This document shows positions 43,953 through 52,611 of a stretch of DNA of 64,000 nucleotides, piece after piece. The notes beneath the pieces were generated by a model. It saw nothing but the letters and a program-made list of their open reading frames with translations. It did no database searches and had not been told where the DNA came from. The position numbers were made by a program, and so were the translations under genes. Within the stretch, counting starts at the first letter, position 1. Every line of letters begins with the position of its first letter. Source of the DNA: Chryseolinea soli. GTDB taxonomy: Bacteria > Bacteroidota > Bacteroidia > Cytophagales > Cyclobacteriaceae. The stretch spans positions 7,440,001 through 7,504,000 of the forward strand of contig NZ_CP032382.1 of assembly GCF_003589925.1 (NCBI RefSeq). Direction: 5' to 3'.

Positions 43953-45212
43953 ATGAGCAAAAAATTATCTCCACACCCTTATTATCGCCTGTTCACCTTG
44001 TTATGTATAAGCGCATGCCTCTCTGCCTGCTCAGACTCCGACAAGAACCTGGAGACCGCCCAACCCTTGGTCACGCTTGATCCACAGGTCATTTCGAGCT
44101 ACGCGCCGGAACATTGGGTTTATGCCACCGATGCCGATGGCAACCTTCTGGATATAAAGAAAACGACCAGCCGGGAGCGCCTTGTCCTCACGACCACGAG
44201 ACCGATTGACCATTTCAACCTGACCATTGTAAATGCCAGTGTCGACACTGACGGAACAACGTATTTAAGTGTAGAGACCTACGCCGATGTAGACAGAGGG
44301 TCGACGTTCGAAGTACAATATGGCGCCGGGTTAGACCTGAGAGACCTTGTTTCGGTTGCCTTTAAACTCAACGGCTACGATGGACCGCCACAGGGCGTTT
44401 GGTTTACAAACCGCGGCTCGTACACCGGCTACCAGGAAACGATCGCCGGCGGCACCCTTCATGCCAACCTGCTCATGGGCGGCTTACCTTCCGATGTGTT
44501 GCTTACCACCTATCGCCACGGCGTGCCGGTATACGCAAAGATCCAGGGTGTCAAGGGTGGCGACCAGATCGAATTGGACATGAATACCAACTTCACCCCC
44601 TTCGAACATCAGCGAAAGCTGAACTTTGATGGATACAACTCCGCGAACATAGCCGGTGCCTACCTCGACAGCAGCGGAAAACTTGCCTCTTATTTCAATA
44701 TTCTCGACACCGACCGTCTTGCCGGATCCCAAGACGCCACAGGCCAGCCCCTGATCGGATACATCGACGGCTTCGACATCTACAAGATGAACTTGGTGAA
44801 CTACCAGGCCTCCGGCGCTGTAGCCTACCACAAACAAGGCAACCTCGCAAGTTCATTTGAGTCATTCACCATGCCAACGTTCAACTTTAAGTTCCTGGAC
44901 ACCGACCTTCGCCACTTTACCTTCGAATTCTCCGAGGATTTCACGTATTACACCGCCGGCTTCACATACGACGCCGGCATAGCCTCTATGCATTGGACGC
45001 TCTACGCACCCCAGGGCAAACCAGTAAAGATTGGAAACATCCCTGCCGAAATAGCGGCAGTATACCCCATGCTGCAGCCTGAAGGTTTTCGGTATGATGG
45101 ATGTGAGCTAACAAAAGTGATCAACGGCTACACCTACAAAGAAAGCATTCTGCGCCGCCACCCCACCCAAGCCGATGAATTTGAGTATTATTCGTTCATG
45201 CCTAATCCTTGA
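43953..45212 (+). CDS. Hypothetical lipoprotein
   Basis: 419 residues, family not recognised. Lipoprotein signal peptide LFTLLCISACLSAC with Cys26. The mature part is rich in beta strands and aromatic residues (RLVLTTTRPIDHFNLTIVNA, FEVQYGAGLDL, NFKFLDTDLRHFTFEFSE, HWTLYAPQGKPVKIG) and has a C-terminal part YEYYSFMPNP. It should be anchored in the outer or inner membrane facing the periplasm. It sits between two SymE-like genes, and its base composition is less AT-rich than the neighbours to its right. Confidence 0.7.
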   Translation: MSKKLSPHPYYRLFTLLCISACLSACSDSDKNLETAQPLVTLDPQVISSYAPEHWVYATDADGNLLDIKKTTSRERLVLTTTRPIDHFNLTIVNASVDTDGTTYLSVETYADVDRGSTFEVQYGAGLDLRDLVSVAFKLNGYDGPPQGVWFTNRGSYTGYQETIAGGTLHANLLMGGLPSDVLLTTYRHGVPVYAKIQGVKGGDQIELDMNTNFTPFEHQRKLNFDGYNSANIAGAYLDSSGKLASYFNILDTDRLAGSQDATGQPLIGYIDGFDIYKMNLVNYQASGAVAYHKQGNLASSFESFTMPTFNFKFLDTDLRHFTFEFSEDFTYYTAGFTYDAGIASMHWTLYAPQGKPVKIGNIPAEIAAVYPMLQPEGFRYDGCELTKVINGYTYKESILRRHPTQADEFEYYSFMPNP

Positions 45213-45232
45213 CGGATCCTCACTAGGCAAAT

Positions 45233-45475
45233 CTATTTCTTCGGCTTTTCGTCCGGCCGGGACTCGTCCAGCAACGTGATCACGATGGTATTGTTCAAGG
45301 GCCGGACGTGAATGAACCGGCCCACTTCAAAGCCACAGGCTTCGAGCCATTTGCCGGCAAGGCGTATTTCGGAGAGCTTCGCGTAGCTGTAGGAGCTTCG
45401 GGGAAAGTTTCTGTAGTATACTTTTAGGAGCCTTTCTTTTTGCTTGTTGTTTTTCCTGTCCTCCATCCTCCTCAA
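45233..45475 (-). CDS. SymE-like toxin (AbrB-fold), copy 2
   Basis: 80 residues. The core IRLAGKWLEACGFEVG then RFIHVRPLNNTIVITLL matches copy 1 almost exactly, and the DNA is close over about 130 bp, so the copies separated recently. The N-terminal part is Lys/Arg-rich (EDRKNNKQKERLL) and differs from copy 1. It overlaps nothing; the convergent lipoprotein gene ends 20 bp away. No antisense RNA promoter can be proved from sequence, although such a partner is expected for the family. Confidence 0.78.
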   Translation of the reverse strand: MRRMEDRKNNKQKERLLKVYYRNFPRSSYSYAKLSEIRLAGKWLEACGFEVGRFIHVRPLNNTIVITLLDESRPDEKPKK

Positions 45476-45670
45476 TTATTCAACACATAAATATTTATTA
45501 CATGTATAAATATCCATATTATTAACATAAATAACCATATTATGTATAATAAATAATTCAATATGATTATTTATCAAACTGAAAAACCCTGTTTATCAGC
45601 TACTTTGATTTTAGAATCTCATTTCCGTTTTCGTACTTGTAATGGATTCTTTAACCCGCTGGTTATTCAA

Positions 45671-45889
45671 ATGGCTGAAAAAATTAACAGGCTCAAGCTC
45701 GTTCTGGTTGAAAAAGACATCTCCCAAAAAGAATTCGCAGAGAAACTCAACGTTTCATCCAACACGATATCCAGGATTTGCAGAAATGAGACGCAGCCTT
45801 CGTTGAAGTTGTTGAGAGAGATGGCTATTCTACTTGATGTGGAGTTATGGGAGTTGTTGGTGCCGATTAAGAAGCGACATGTGAGTTAG
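45671..45889 (+). CDS. XRE-family helix-turn-helix regulator
   Basis: 72 residues from the ATG at 45671 (MAEKINRLKLVLVEKDISQK); an ATG at 45563 adds 36 residues of poor quality. It is essentially one HTH_3 domain: LKLVLVEKDISQKEFAEKLN, VSSNTISRICRNETQPSLKL, LREMAILLDVELWELL. Small proteins like this are typical controllers of restriction or toxin modules. It ends 33 bp before the nuclease gene at 45923 on the same strand, so the two are likely one operon. The 195 bp upstream are very AT-rich. Confidence 0.82.
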   Translation: MAEKINRLKLVLVEKDISQKEFAEKLNVSSNTISRICRNETQPSLKLLREMAILLDVELWELLVPIKKRHVS

Positions 45890-45922
45890 TGTTCGGTCTG
45901 TCGCATATTTTCAAAGTCTGAA

Positions 45923-46906
45923 ATGAAACAAGGAAGAGAATTCGAGCAACTAATTGAATCTATTTACAGGGAAATCGATCCTGATTCAAAGGTGACCCGA
46001 AATGACAAAATTTTAGGCCATCAGTCAAAAACCCATAGGGAGATCGATCTTTCTATAAGGAGTAAAATTGGCTTACACGAGATTCTGATAGTGGTCCAAG
46101 CAAAAGACACTAAGAAGCCAATTGATGTAAACGTTGTGTATGAATTTGTGGGCGTCATAAACGACATCAAGGCGAACAAAGGAGTGCTGATTTCATCTAA
46201 AGGTTTTTCAAAGTCTGCGAAGTCTGTCTGCGAAAATTATGGAATCGACATGTTTACCGCGCACGATTTTGAAAATCCAAAATGGACACTGGACTTAAAA
46301 ATGCCTGTTCTATTGAGCCGCTTTGAAGGAGCATTTCGCCCGGACTTTCGATTTACTGCCAATCAAGCCTATGAAAAAATGAGTAGGGAAAATAGAGCCC
46401 CGAAAATCCCGAACTGGAATGACTTTAAGTTCACCGATGACGACGGACGCTCATATTTCACCGCCAGGGAGGAATTTACGAAACTCTGTACTGAAGGTGC
46501 ACTTGTTTTCAACGGCGTAGAAAACGTAAGCTCTTGTAAAAAAGAGGTCAAACTATTTATCACCGATGGCGTGCTTGTTCCAGTAAAAGAACTTTGTTTC
46601 ATTTACAAAGTTACAAAAAGGGAATACTATAAATATTTTCAAGTTAAGGAATTCAGGGGTTTAATAGACTCACTGCGGAATATCCTTAAGCCTGTTAAAT
46701 TCAAAGTTGAGAGCGATGACGTTGTGATAGAAGATTTTCGAGTTGAAAGTATTCAAGGGATTCGGTTAGAGACATGGAATCCCATGTCTCCAAAAGTTAA
46801 ACTGATCCATCCATACAAGATTTTCTTACACAATCTCCTCATCGGGACGCCGCTTGAGCAACCTAAGTTCAACTTTAGCGGAAAAGACCCTGATTTCAAA
46901 GAGTGA
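45923..46906 (+). CDS. PD-(D/E)XK nuclease, Mrr-like N-terminal domain
   Basis: 327 residues. The N-terminal about 130 residues are an Mrr-type restriction domain: GREFEQLIESIYREIDP, HREIDLSIR with Asp42, then ILIVVQAKD with Gln59/Lys61, VYEFVGVINDI and GVLISSKGFSKSAKSVCENYGIDM. The remaining about 200 residues are unrecognised and may select the target. It probably cuts DNA; what DNA or modification is unknown. A small XRE regulator gene is directly upstream, and there is no methyltransferase gene beside it. AT-rich codon use suggests acquisition. Confidence 0.8.
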   Translation: MKQGREFEQLIESIYREIDPDSKVTRNDKILGHQSKTHREIDLSIRSKIGLHEILIVVQAKDTKKPIDVNVVYEFVGVINDIKANKGVLISSKGFSKSAKSVCENYGIDMFTAHDFENPKWTLDLKMPVLLSRFEGAFRPDFRFTANQAYEKMSRENRAPKIPNWNDFKFTDDDGRSYFTAREEFTKLCTEGALVFNGVENVSSCKKEVKLFITDGVLVPVKELCFIYKVTKREYYKYFQVKEFRGLIDSLRNILKPVKFKVESDDVVIEDFRVESIQGIRLETWNPMSPKVKLIHPYKIFLHNLLIGTPLEQPKFNFSGKDPDFKE

Positions 46907-47273
46907 CAACCAGTGTGAAACAAGATTTCTAAACACTTACCCCCTGGGTAGAGCAAGTCTTCCGGATGCGCGATGGCGTCGCACGTGACTTGTGCCTAAC
47001 ATGTCCACAAGTCCTCTGACTTACATGTGCCGAACGACGCAAGGGAACAATTCTGCATACTTCGTATACCGGCAGTCTAAAGACTGCAAGTGTTTGGCTG
47101 CACAAGTCCCGCCTGCAATCGATTCACGCAGGAAGACTTGTGCCAACCTGGGGATACAGTAAGGCACCAATTCTGAAGGGGCTGAGTCCATTTCTTTCGG
47201 ACGTTCCCATAAGCCAGATAGATCAATTTGAGCTGAGCCATATCCGAGGGAAATGCACCTTTCGTTTTCTCTT
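46907..47273. other. 367-bp gene-free stretch with hairpins
   Basis: Holds GCAGTC/GACTGC around TAAA at 47072-47087, and several copies of the word GACTTGTGCC or its complement that can pair over longer range. A related but weaker pattern (CGTGAC..., TTCTGCA..., CTTCGTAT) is visible at about 51770-51855. It may be a non-coding repeat family; no gene or terminator is clear. Confidence 0.4.
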
Positions 47274-48167
47274 TTAATCTAGGTTCAATTTAACTTTGAC
47301 AATTTCTATAGTATCAATATCGACTTCTGGTTTAAGGCCTTCTATAGTTTGTTTAAGTTCTGGCTCTATTACTCCTGAAAAATCATGTAGTTCCCGATAC
47401 AAATTGAAATGATCTTCACACCAACTAACAATTAAAGGGCGAAGGTCTCCAGTTTTGCCTTCCCAAGGTGAAAATTCATAATAGTGCTCGATCTCACCCT
47501 CCTTAACGTCCTTAAACTGATCTAAATGACGCAAAATTTGATCACTCATAATAAATGGTTGACAGAAGATAAGGGTGCTTGATCTTACTGCAAAAACTAT
47601 ATCCTTTGTCGATTCAATTTTACTATTTTCATTATAAACCAAATCGATAGCAAGCCTTACGATATATATTCTGTCCTCTGTTAATTCAGATGTCGTGGCA
47701 AATATTAGCGAAAATCTATCAGCAGCGCCACTTTGAATAACTTGTGATACTTTACGATATATCGTGTCCGAACGTTTGGCCAAGTCAAGATTAACCATAT
47801 ATGATCCTGATTCTGTAAACCCATCGGCAGCCGGGCAATGTATTTCCGTGATATGTATATAGTTTATACTCTTAATTCGAATCACAGCTTCCTTAACGAA
47901 TGCTACATTCTTTGAGATATTACGCAACTTAATGTCAATCTTTGCCCCATTGGCATAATTCCAATCTCCAGTCTCTGTTGAATCATTTGTCGGAACAATA
48001 CCGACATCTACAATTTCGAAACCTTCAGATTTCTCAGCAAGCTTGTCATATACATCAAATATGTTTTTGAACAAGTCTGTTGTCGACATTAGAATGCCAA
48101 TCACAAAAACCACTAATATATACCAAGATCTTTTTTTGATCTTACCTAGCCAGCTGCCGATTTTCAT
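47274..48167 (-). CDS. Single-pass membrane protein, unrecognised
   Basis: 297 residues. Basic N-terminus (MKIGSWLGKIKKRSW), then one hydrophobic helix YILVVFVIGILMST at about 16-30. The rest is a soluble, mainly beta domain outside or facing the periplasm (GFEIVDVGIVPTNDSTETGD, NVAFVKEAVIRIKSINYIHI, EDRIYIVRLAIDLVYNENS) and a helical, acidic C-terminus (GVIEPELKQTIEGLKPEVDI). Family unknown. Neighbours are SymE-like loci, so island cargo. Confidence 0.65.
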   Translation of the reverse strand: MKIGSWLGKIKKRSWYILVVFVIGILMSTTDLFKNIFDVYDKLAEKSEGFEIVDVGIVPTNDSTETGDWNYANGAKIDIKLRNISKNVAFVKEAVIRIKSINYIHITEIHCPAADGFTESGSYMVNLDLAKRSDTIYRKVSQVIQSGAADRFSLIFATTSELTEDRIYIVRLAIDLVYNENSKIESTKDIVFAVRSSTLIFCQPFIMSDQILRHLDQFKDVKEGEIEHYYEFSPWEGKTGDLRPLIVSWCEDHFNLYRELHDFSGVIEPELKQTIEGLKPEVDIDTIEIVKVKLNLD

Positions 48168-48344
48168 GTGGGCATAGTCGAAAAGGTTCTTAATAGCTTA
48201 CCGCCAACGTCTTGCTATAAGGCGTTTGTCTTCCTAAATAAAGGTAAACAAAAGAGGGCAAATGACCTATAGCTCCTGTTTGACGCCATGTGTTCATAGC
48301 TTACTTTCGTGATGAAGCATTTAAGTCAAAATACTCCTATACAC

Positions 48345-48560
48345 GTTCGTCCAGCAAGGTGATTACGATGGTGTTTGTTCAAGGGCCGGATGTGAATGAA
48401 CCGGCCCACTTCAAAGCCACAGGCTTCGAGCCATTTTCCGGCAAGCCGTATTTCGGAGCTTCGCGTAGCTGTAGGAACTTCGCGGGAAGTTTCTGTAGCA
48501 TACTTTTAGGATGCGTTCTTTTTTCGCGTTGTTCTTCCTGCTTCTTATCCTCCCTGATTT
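48345..48560 (-). pseudogene. SymE-like gene copy 3, broken by two frameshifts
   Basis: The DNA matches SymE copy 2 across the core. Two differences break it: TCTC near the start of the IRLAGKW segment is shortened by 2 bases, and the AACAATACC of copy 2 has become AACAAACACC, one base longer. The first part of the frame (VCYRNFPRSSYSYAKL) is recognisable on the other side of the breaks. The gene cannot make the full toxin. Limits are approximate. Confidence 0.7.
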
Positions 48561-48722
48561 TCAATACAAAGACTCCAGCTTCTGTTCTTCTATTGTAGTT
48601 ATCCCCCGTTATGTAAATGCACATTTACTTTGACAAACTCGTTCGTGAATATTCTAAAATGTCTTGACGTGATTAGCATTCATCCAATTGTCAAACAATT
48701 GCTTTAGACCTGTATTTCTCTT

Positions 48723-49442
48723 TTGTCATATACTTTTCATTTGAAAATAAATACCGTAGATTTAAAAAGTAGACGATATCTTTCATCATTTTCTATGCTA
48801 AAAAACGCACATAAAGTGGCCTTCCTCGATGCGGTCAAAGAAGAAGGGTTCAATCCATATGACTTTAAGCCGATCGAGAAGAAAGGAGTCTACACCTTAT
48901 CATATCGAAACACATCAATGGAGTTCTCAATGTATGACTCTACCTTTGGGCCAGATTTTTTCGATATAGTCCCAACTAAATTCTCTGCCGACCAGCAATC
49001 AATTGACGATCAAAACATCCGCTTTGATAGAGTCATATATCGATTCCGATTCTGGTTGAAACAACACGTCAAAGCGTATATAAAAGATCGCGAACTTGAA
49101 GACCCTTGGAAAAATCTCGATAAAACAACAAGTGAGGAATTCTCGAATTCAGAGACGTTCACTGCTCAAGAGGTAAAACTCTTGGAAGCAAAACTTGACA
49201 ACTTTCCTACATTAGCCAAATCACTTCCAATTGACCCTAGTCAAATGGAAATTTTGATAAATGAGGTCAAAGAACTTCGTAAAGACCTAAATACCTCCAA
49301 GCCCAAAAAGAAATGGTTTCGGGAGTTCACGGGCTTCCTTGTTGAAGCAGGGAAATTCATTCTAAAAGATCCGGAAGAAAGGCAAAAGGTCTTTGCATTC
49401 CTCCAAGACCTTGTCGAAACAGCCAAACATCTATTACACTGA
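48723..49442 (+). CDS. Hypothetical protein
   Basis: 239 residues, with a TTG start at 48723; an internal ATG at about 48795 would remove 24 residues. A soluble N-terminal domain (HKVAFLDAVKEEGFNPYDFK, FFDIVPTKFSADQQSI, VIYRFRFWLKQHVKAYIKD) is followed by a helical linker and a C-terminal charged part (KKWFREFTGFLVEAGKFILK). No family recognised, no signal peptide. Island gene on the opposite strand from the HEPN genes at 50205. AT-rich codons. Confidence 0.6.
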   Translation: MSYTFHLKINTVDLKSRRYLSSFSMLKNAHKVAFLDAVKEEGFNPYDFKPIEKKGVYTLSYRNTSMEFSMYDSTFGPDFFDIVPTKFSADQQSIDDQNIRFDRVIYRFRFWLKQHVKAYIKDRELEDPWKNLDKTTSEEFSNSETFTAQEVKLLEAKLDNFPTLAKSLPIDPSQMEILINEVKELRKDLNTSKPKKKWFREFTGFLVEAGKFILKDPEERQKVFAFLQDLVETAKHLLH

Positions 49443-49452
49443 TTATACTAAA

Positions 49453-49910
49453 ATGAAAAACCTGCTTGCCTTCGCCCTTATTTTTGATTCCTTCAAATTG
49501 TCCACGGTCAAGGAGGTATAGACGATCTATTAGGGAGGCCAAGGCATCAAATTGAAGAATTGAAACAGGATACGTTGTATACGAACGTCCTGACAGGCGA
49601 CTACTATTGTCTATCATTTATGCTGGTTGATACATCAAATCCAGTAATTGGAATGAAATACTACTTCGACAAATCCGTTCCCAATAACAACACTACATGT
49701 CGTTCTATTAAGCTCGATGCGAGGCACAGTCATTTGGATTATCTAATAAAAAAGGTAAAGGGTGACTTTCCATTATATGATGCAAACACCGGAATCTACC
49801 ATACCGACAAAATAGCCGCGATAATTGTTCCAGTCGATTCAAACAAAATGAAGTTCGGGGTAACGTATTTCTACTATAAAGATCGAAAGGCCTTTCGCAA
49901 ATTTAAATAG
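49453..49910 (+). pseudogene. Small exported protein gene, apparent frameshift after the signal peptide
   Basis: An ATG at 49453 gives a signal peptide MKNLLAFALIF and then goes out of frame near the T-run at 49481-49485. The following frame reads FLQIVHGQGGIDDLLG to VTYFYYKDRKAFRKFK, stop at 49910. Alternatively, translation starts at the TTG at 49560 and yields 116 residues. The mature protein is small, basic and rich in Tyr. No family recognised. The first reading is preferred because a signal peptide and a Q/G cleavage region align across the break. Confidence 0.4.
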
Positions 49911-50027
49911 TTCATCTTCGACCGTGGACGGCATTGTGGTTATATCGACTCCATTGTCACCAATCATAACCGGCATCACCCTCAGGTTGATAGCATGAAC
50001 AACGCCAATATCAGCGACAGTTGAAGA

Positions 50028-50153
50028 TCAACTCTGAACGCTCCTCGAAGAATCTAAAGCAGTCTTTAATTTTTGGGAATACCCTTCGTTTGGATTTTGA
50101 GCTGGTGCGATGCCTGCTGCAAATAGAAAAATATCGAGGCTAAAATGTTTCAT
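50028..50153 (-). pseudogene. Remnant of an exported protein gene
   Basis: ATG at 50151-50153 opens a 41-residue frame with a signal peptide (MKHFSLDIFLFAAGIAPAQ) and a short mature part (NPNEGYSQKLKTALDSSRS) and stops. The frame continues open beyond the stop for another 100 bp or so. It looks like a fragment of a larger exported protein. The whole gap 49911-50204 holds nothing else convincing. Confidence 0.3.
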
Positions 50154-50204
50154 TTAAATTCATATTGCGGTAGTGAGTTTATTCGTACATATTCAAATTA
50201 CGTC

Positions 50205-50855
50205 TCAACTATTTCTAATCGCCTTTGATACAATTTCATGCAACACAAACAGTCTTTTCCTCCCATATACCGGACTATGTCTTCTGAGATCAAGCGCATT
50301 GAGAAATTCATCTGGTTCAGGAATATACTTCATTCCAAAAGACCCTTTCACCTTTTCTTTATAATCTCTTAGCGACTTTTCACTTGCATGCGCAATGCGG
50401 TTCCGTATCGCATTGAGGGTATCTAAATATTTCAGATCATCAGTTCCCTTCAAAAAGGCGAATGGATTCTTATTTTTCCCTACCAATCTGTTGCCTTGGC
50501 TAATCAAATCGGCAATTGTTCGAAAATCAAAATAGTCCTTATTTCCTCTTGTTAATACTTGCGACAATCCACGCGGTATGGACTTAATTCCTTTTATCCC
50601 ATTTTCGGATATAAAATGAGTTGGGTTGTGGTTCAGGGCTACAATCAATCGCAATTCTGCATAGCGCTCCCAAATGGCATGAAGTTCAATTAGGGACATT
50701 GCGGCCACCCATCGCAACAAGAGATAATCCTTTGATCTGACTGTTACCTCGAACAATTGAAACCGCAATTTCGATAGTTCAACTTTCCTTAATGAGTTCT
50801 TCTTTAACTTAGGTAGATCGGTTTGTTTAGGCATAGGGTCGATTTTAACTAACAA
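50205..50855 (-). CDS. HEPN-like protein (RiboL-PSP-type), possible RNase
   Basis: 216 residues; the start could also be at 50834 (Met8). A helical protein with the HEPN signature at residues 151-156: LNAIRNRIAH, Arg151-Asn...His156. Another helix WVAAMSLIELHAIWERYAEL precedes, as in the RiboL-PSP-HEPN group. HEPN proteins with an intact R-N-x3-H motif often cleave RNA in toxin or phage-defence settings. The gene lies 16 bp after the next HEPN-like gene (50872), on the same strand, so the two form an operon. Confidence 0.68.
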   Translation of the reverse strand: MLVKIDPMPKQTDLPKLKKNSLRKVELSKLRFQLFEVTVRSKDYLLLRWVAAMSLIELHAIWERYAELRLIVALNHNPTHFISENGIKGIKSIPRGLSQVLTRGNKDYFDFRTIADLISQGNRLVGKNKNPFAFLKGTDDLKYLDTLNAIRNRIAHASEKSLRDYKEKVKGSFGMKYIPEPDEFLNALDLRRHSPVYGRKRLFVLHEIVSKAIRNS

Positions 50856-50871
50856 CTTTCAATCGCAAATT

Positions 50872-51576
50872 TCAATAGTTTGAGGTTTGATATAAGTTAC
50901 TTTGTACAATTGCCACCATTGAATTCAACAACGACTCTAAAAGGTCACCGTTAAATGCAAATGCGAAAAAGCCTATTGGTTGTCCATTTGAAAATTGGTA
51001 CTGCGTTCCACTAAACGTAACCGTAGTACTTGGATCATTGTGCACACCGTTATTATGTACAGTGTTTCTAATTAGCCGAGCAATTTTATAGGTCTCTAAA
51101 TATTGTCCATTTAAATTGAAACGTGCTAAAACGGCTGGATAAATATTGCCAAATGCCGGCTTCGCCTCTGTCAAATTACAAAAATATCTTACCATTTTGC
51201 GCATTTCTGACTCAATCAGAGATACGATACTAAATAGAAAAGAAAACTTTAAGTACGTGATCTGATGATTCTGGAATGTATGAATTTGATTAATGGGTGC
51301 CATAGGCATACGAGTCTGCCAAAATTGCGGATTAAAAAATGTATCAATAGTCGCAGTTAAATTTAAAACGTAGTCCCTAAACCCCGCCAATGGTACAGCC
51401 AATCCACTCGTCTTATTAGTTCCTAAGCCAAAATTATTTTGAAGAAATTGAAGGGACGGGCCGGCCGTTTGAGTTATCCTATCGATTCTTGAAGCAAACA
51501 GTTGAAACTGCTGTTGCTGTGGGTACATTGGTGTTATCATAACGTTTTGATTGAGCATTCTAAATAAATTTACCAA
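50872..51576 (-). CDS. Second HEPN-like protein
   Basis: 234 residues. Helical, with YLKFSFLFSIVSLIESEMRK and, at residues 167-179, ARLIRNTVHNNGVH: Arg170-Asn171 with His174 and His179, resembling the conserved RN..H of HEPN folds. The pattern is weaker than in its neighbour. The C-terminus FNGDLLESLLNSMVAIVQSN is helical. It may be a partner, either inactive or a second nuclease. First gene of the pair; start at 51576, poly-Q segment near residue 20. Confidence 0.55.
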   Translation of the reverse strand: MVNLFRMLNQNVMITPMYPQQQQFQLFASRIDRITQTAGPSLQFLQNNFGLGTNKTSGLAVPLAGFRDYVLNLTATIDTFFNPQFWQTRMPMAPINQIHTFQNHQITYLKFSFLFSIVSLIESEMRKMVRYFCNLTEAKPAFGNIYPAVLARFNLNGQYLETYKIARLIRNTVHNNGVHNDPSTTVTFSGTQYQFSNGQPIGFFAFAFNGDLLESLLNSMVAIVQSNLYQTSNY

Positions 51577-51696
51577 AATTTTGCAATACTTAGACCCTCT
51601 ATGTCATACCAATGATTTTAGTAATCCTGTATCTGATTAAGGTAGTTAGTGGTTTATTAAGTCCAGAGTGAATAAATAACTACCCCTCATTCAAAC

Positions 51697-51726
51697 AAAA
51701 AAAGCAGATCAAAATGACCTGCTTTT
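51697..51726 (-). terminator. Intrinsic terminator of the 53770-51881 operon
   Basis: Arms GACCTGCTTTT at 51716-51726 and AAAAGCAGATC at 51700-51710 pair with one G-T, 5-nt loop. On the minus strand the stem ends in seven T (51697-51703). It lies about 155 bp after the operon's last stop at 51881. Confidence 0.72.
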
Positions 51727-51880
51727 GCTTGGGGTTTGTTCCCCATTCTGTTCCCCTATTTTTTCGTAACTGCGCGTGACACGTTGTCTGATGTGCCCAT
51801 AAGGTCTGACCTACGCGTGTCATGCGAGCAGTTTCTGCACACCTCGTATTTGCGCCTTCATCCTCGCTACCTTTTGACAC

Positions 51881-52597
51881 TTAAATGTTCACTCTATCTC
51901 TTAAAGGGCTTTTTCTATTACTCAACAAATCCTCCCCAATAGACATCATCCCTTCATTATGAGAACCACCCCACAAAGCTCTTCCATACACATAACTTGA
52001 AGTATACTCCTTCCAGGTCGTACAGAATTTTTTCAAACCCTGATAGCTTGCTTCCAAATATTGTTTAAGTTCATTTTCCGACAGATAGCCCATATCAAAA
52101 CAACATCTGGCTATGAATGAAGCCCGGCCATAATTCCATGCTGCGTCTCTTGTTTTCTTCAGTGCAGCATAGTTTTCAAACACCCCATCTTGTGCCGTAA
52201 CTTCCGGAATTACGTCTTTTAATTTCCTATAGATTTGGAGATATTGCTGGAAGCTGTCTTCGTCGCCGGGCAATCCGGATTTTAATATTTCAACATAGCG
52301 CTCATTATTCTCATACGCCTCATACACAACAGAAAGATAAGGGTCAGTGTTCCGCTCTATTAAACTGGCCAGTATTTCCCTTCCGTCTTCGCTGCTATAA
52401 ATATCCCAATACTCTTCCAACAATTCCCTGATTTCGTCCTTACTTAACCCCGTCGTATAAGAGTTTAAATAGGCCGATTGTTGCGCGGCATACATGGAGC
52501 CTACCAATACAAAATCAAGTTGCTCTCCGTGTAGCGGTTGCTTATCATTTAGCTGCAAATCCGAAAAAGCCTTGAATAATTTCGTCAGAAAACCCAT
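51881..52597 (-). CDS. DUF1266 family protein
   Basis: 238 residues. The DUF1266 landmarks are present: an AWNYGRASFIARCCFDMGYL segment near residue 160, LKQYLEASYQGLKKFCTTWK, and SYVYGRALWGG near the end. Members often occur with secretion or membrane proteins and have no known activity. No signal peptide; the opening MGFLTKLFKAFSDLQL is amphipathic. The gene is the third in an operon with 52612 (14-bp gap) and 53312 (10-bp gap). A terminator follows. Confidence 0.85.
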   Translation of the reverse strand: MGFLTKLFKAFSDLQLNDKQPLHGEQLDFVLVGSMYAAQQSAYLNSYTTGLSKDEIRELLEEYWDIYSSEDGREILASLIERNTDPYLSVVYEAYENNERYVEILKSGLPGDEDSFQQYLQIYRKLKDVIPEVTAQDGVFENYAALKKTRDAAWNYGRASFIARCCFDMGYLSENELKQYLEASYQGLKKFCTTWKEYTSSYVYGRALWGGSHNEGMMSIGEDLLSNRKSPLRDRVNI

Positions 52598-52611
52598 AAA
52601 ATATCGGTTCG

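Noticed and set aside
48290..48598. Forward ORF over SymE copy 3
   Set aside because: Same DNA as the reverse-strand SymE core in the other copies; it is the complement of a pseudogene.
51680..51880. 66-codon reverse ORF after the DUF1266 gene
   Set aside because: Overlaps the terminator and hairpin-rich sequence; looks non-coding.
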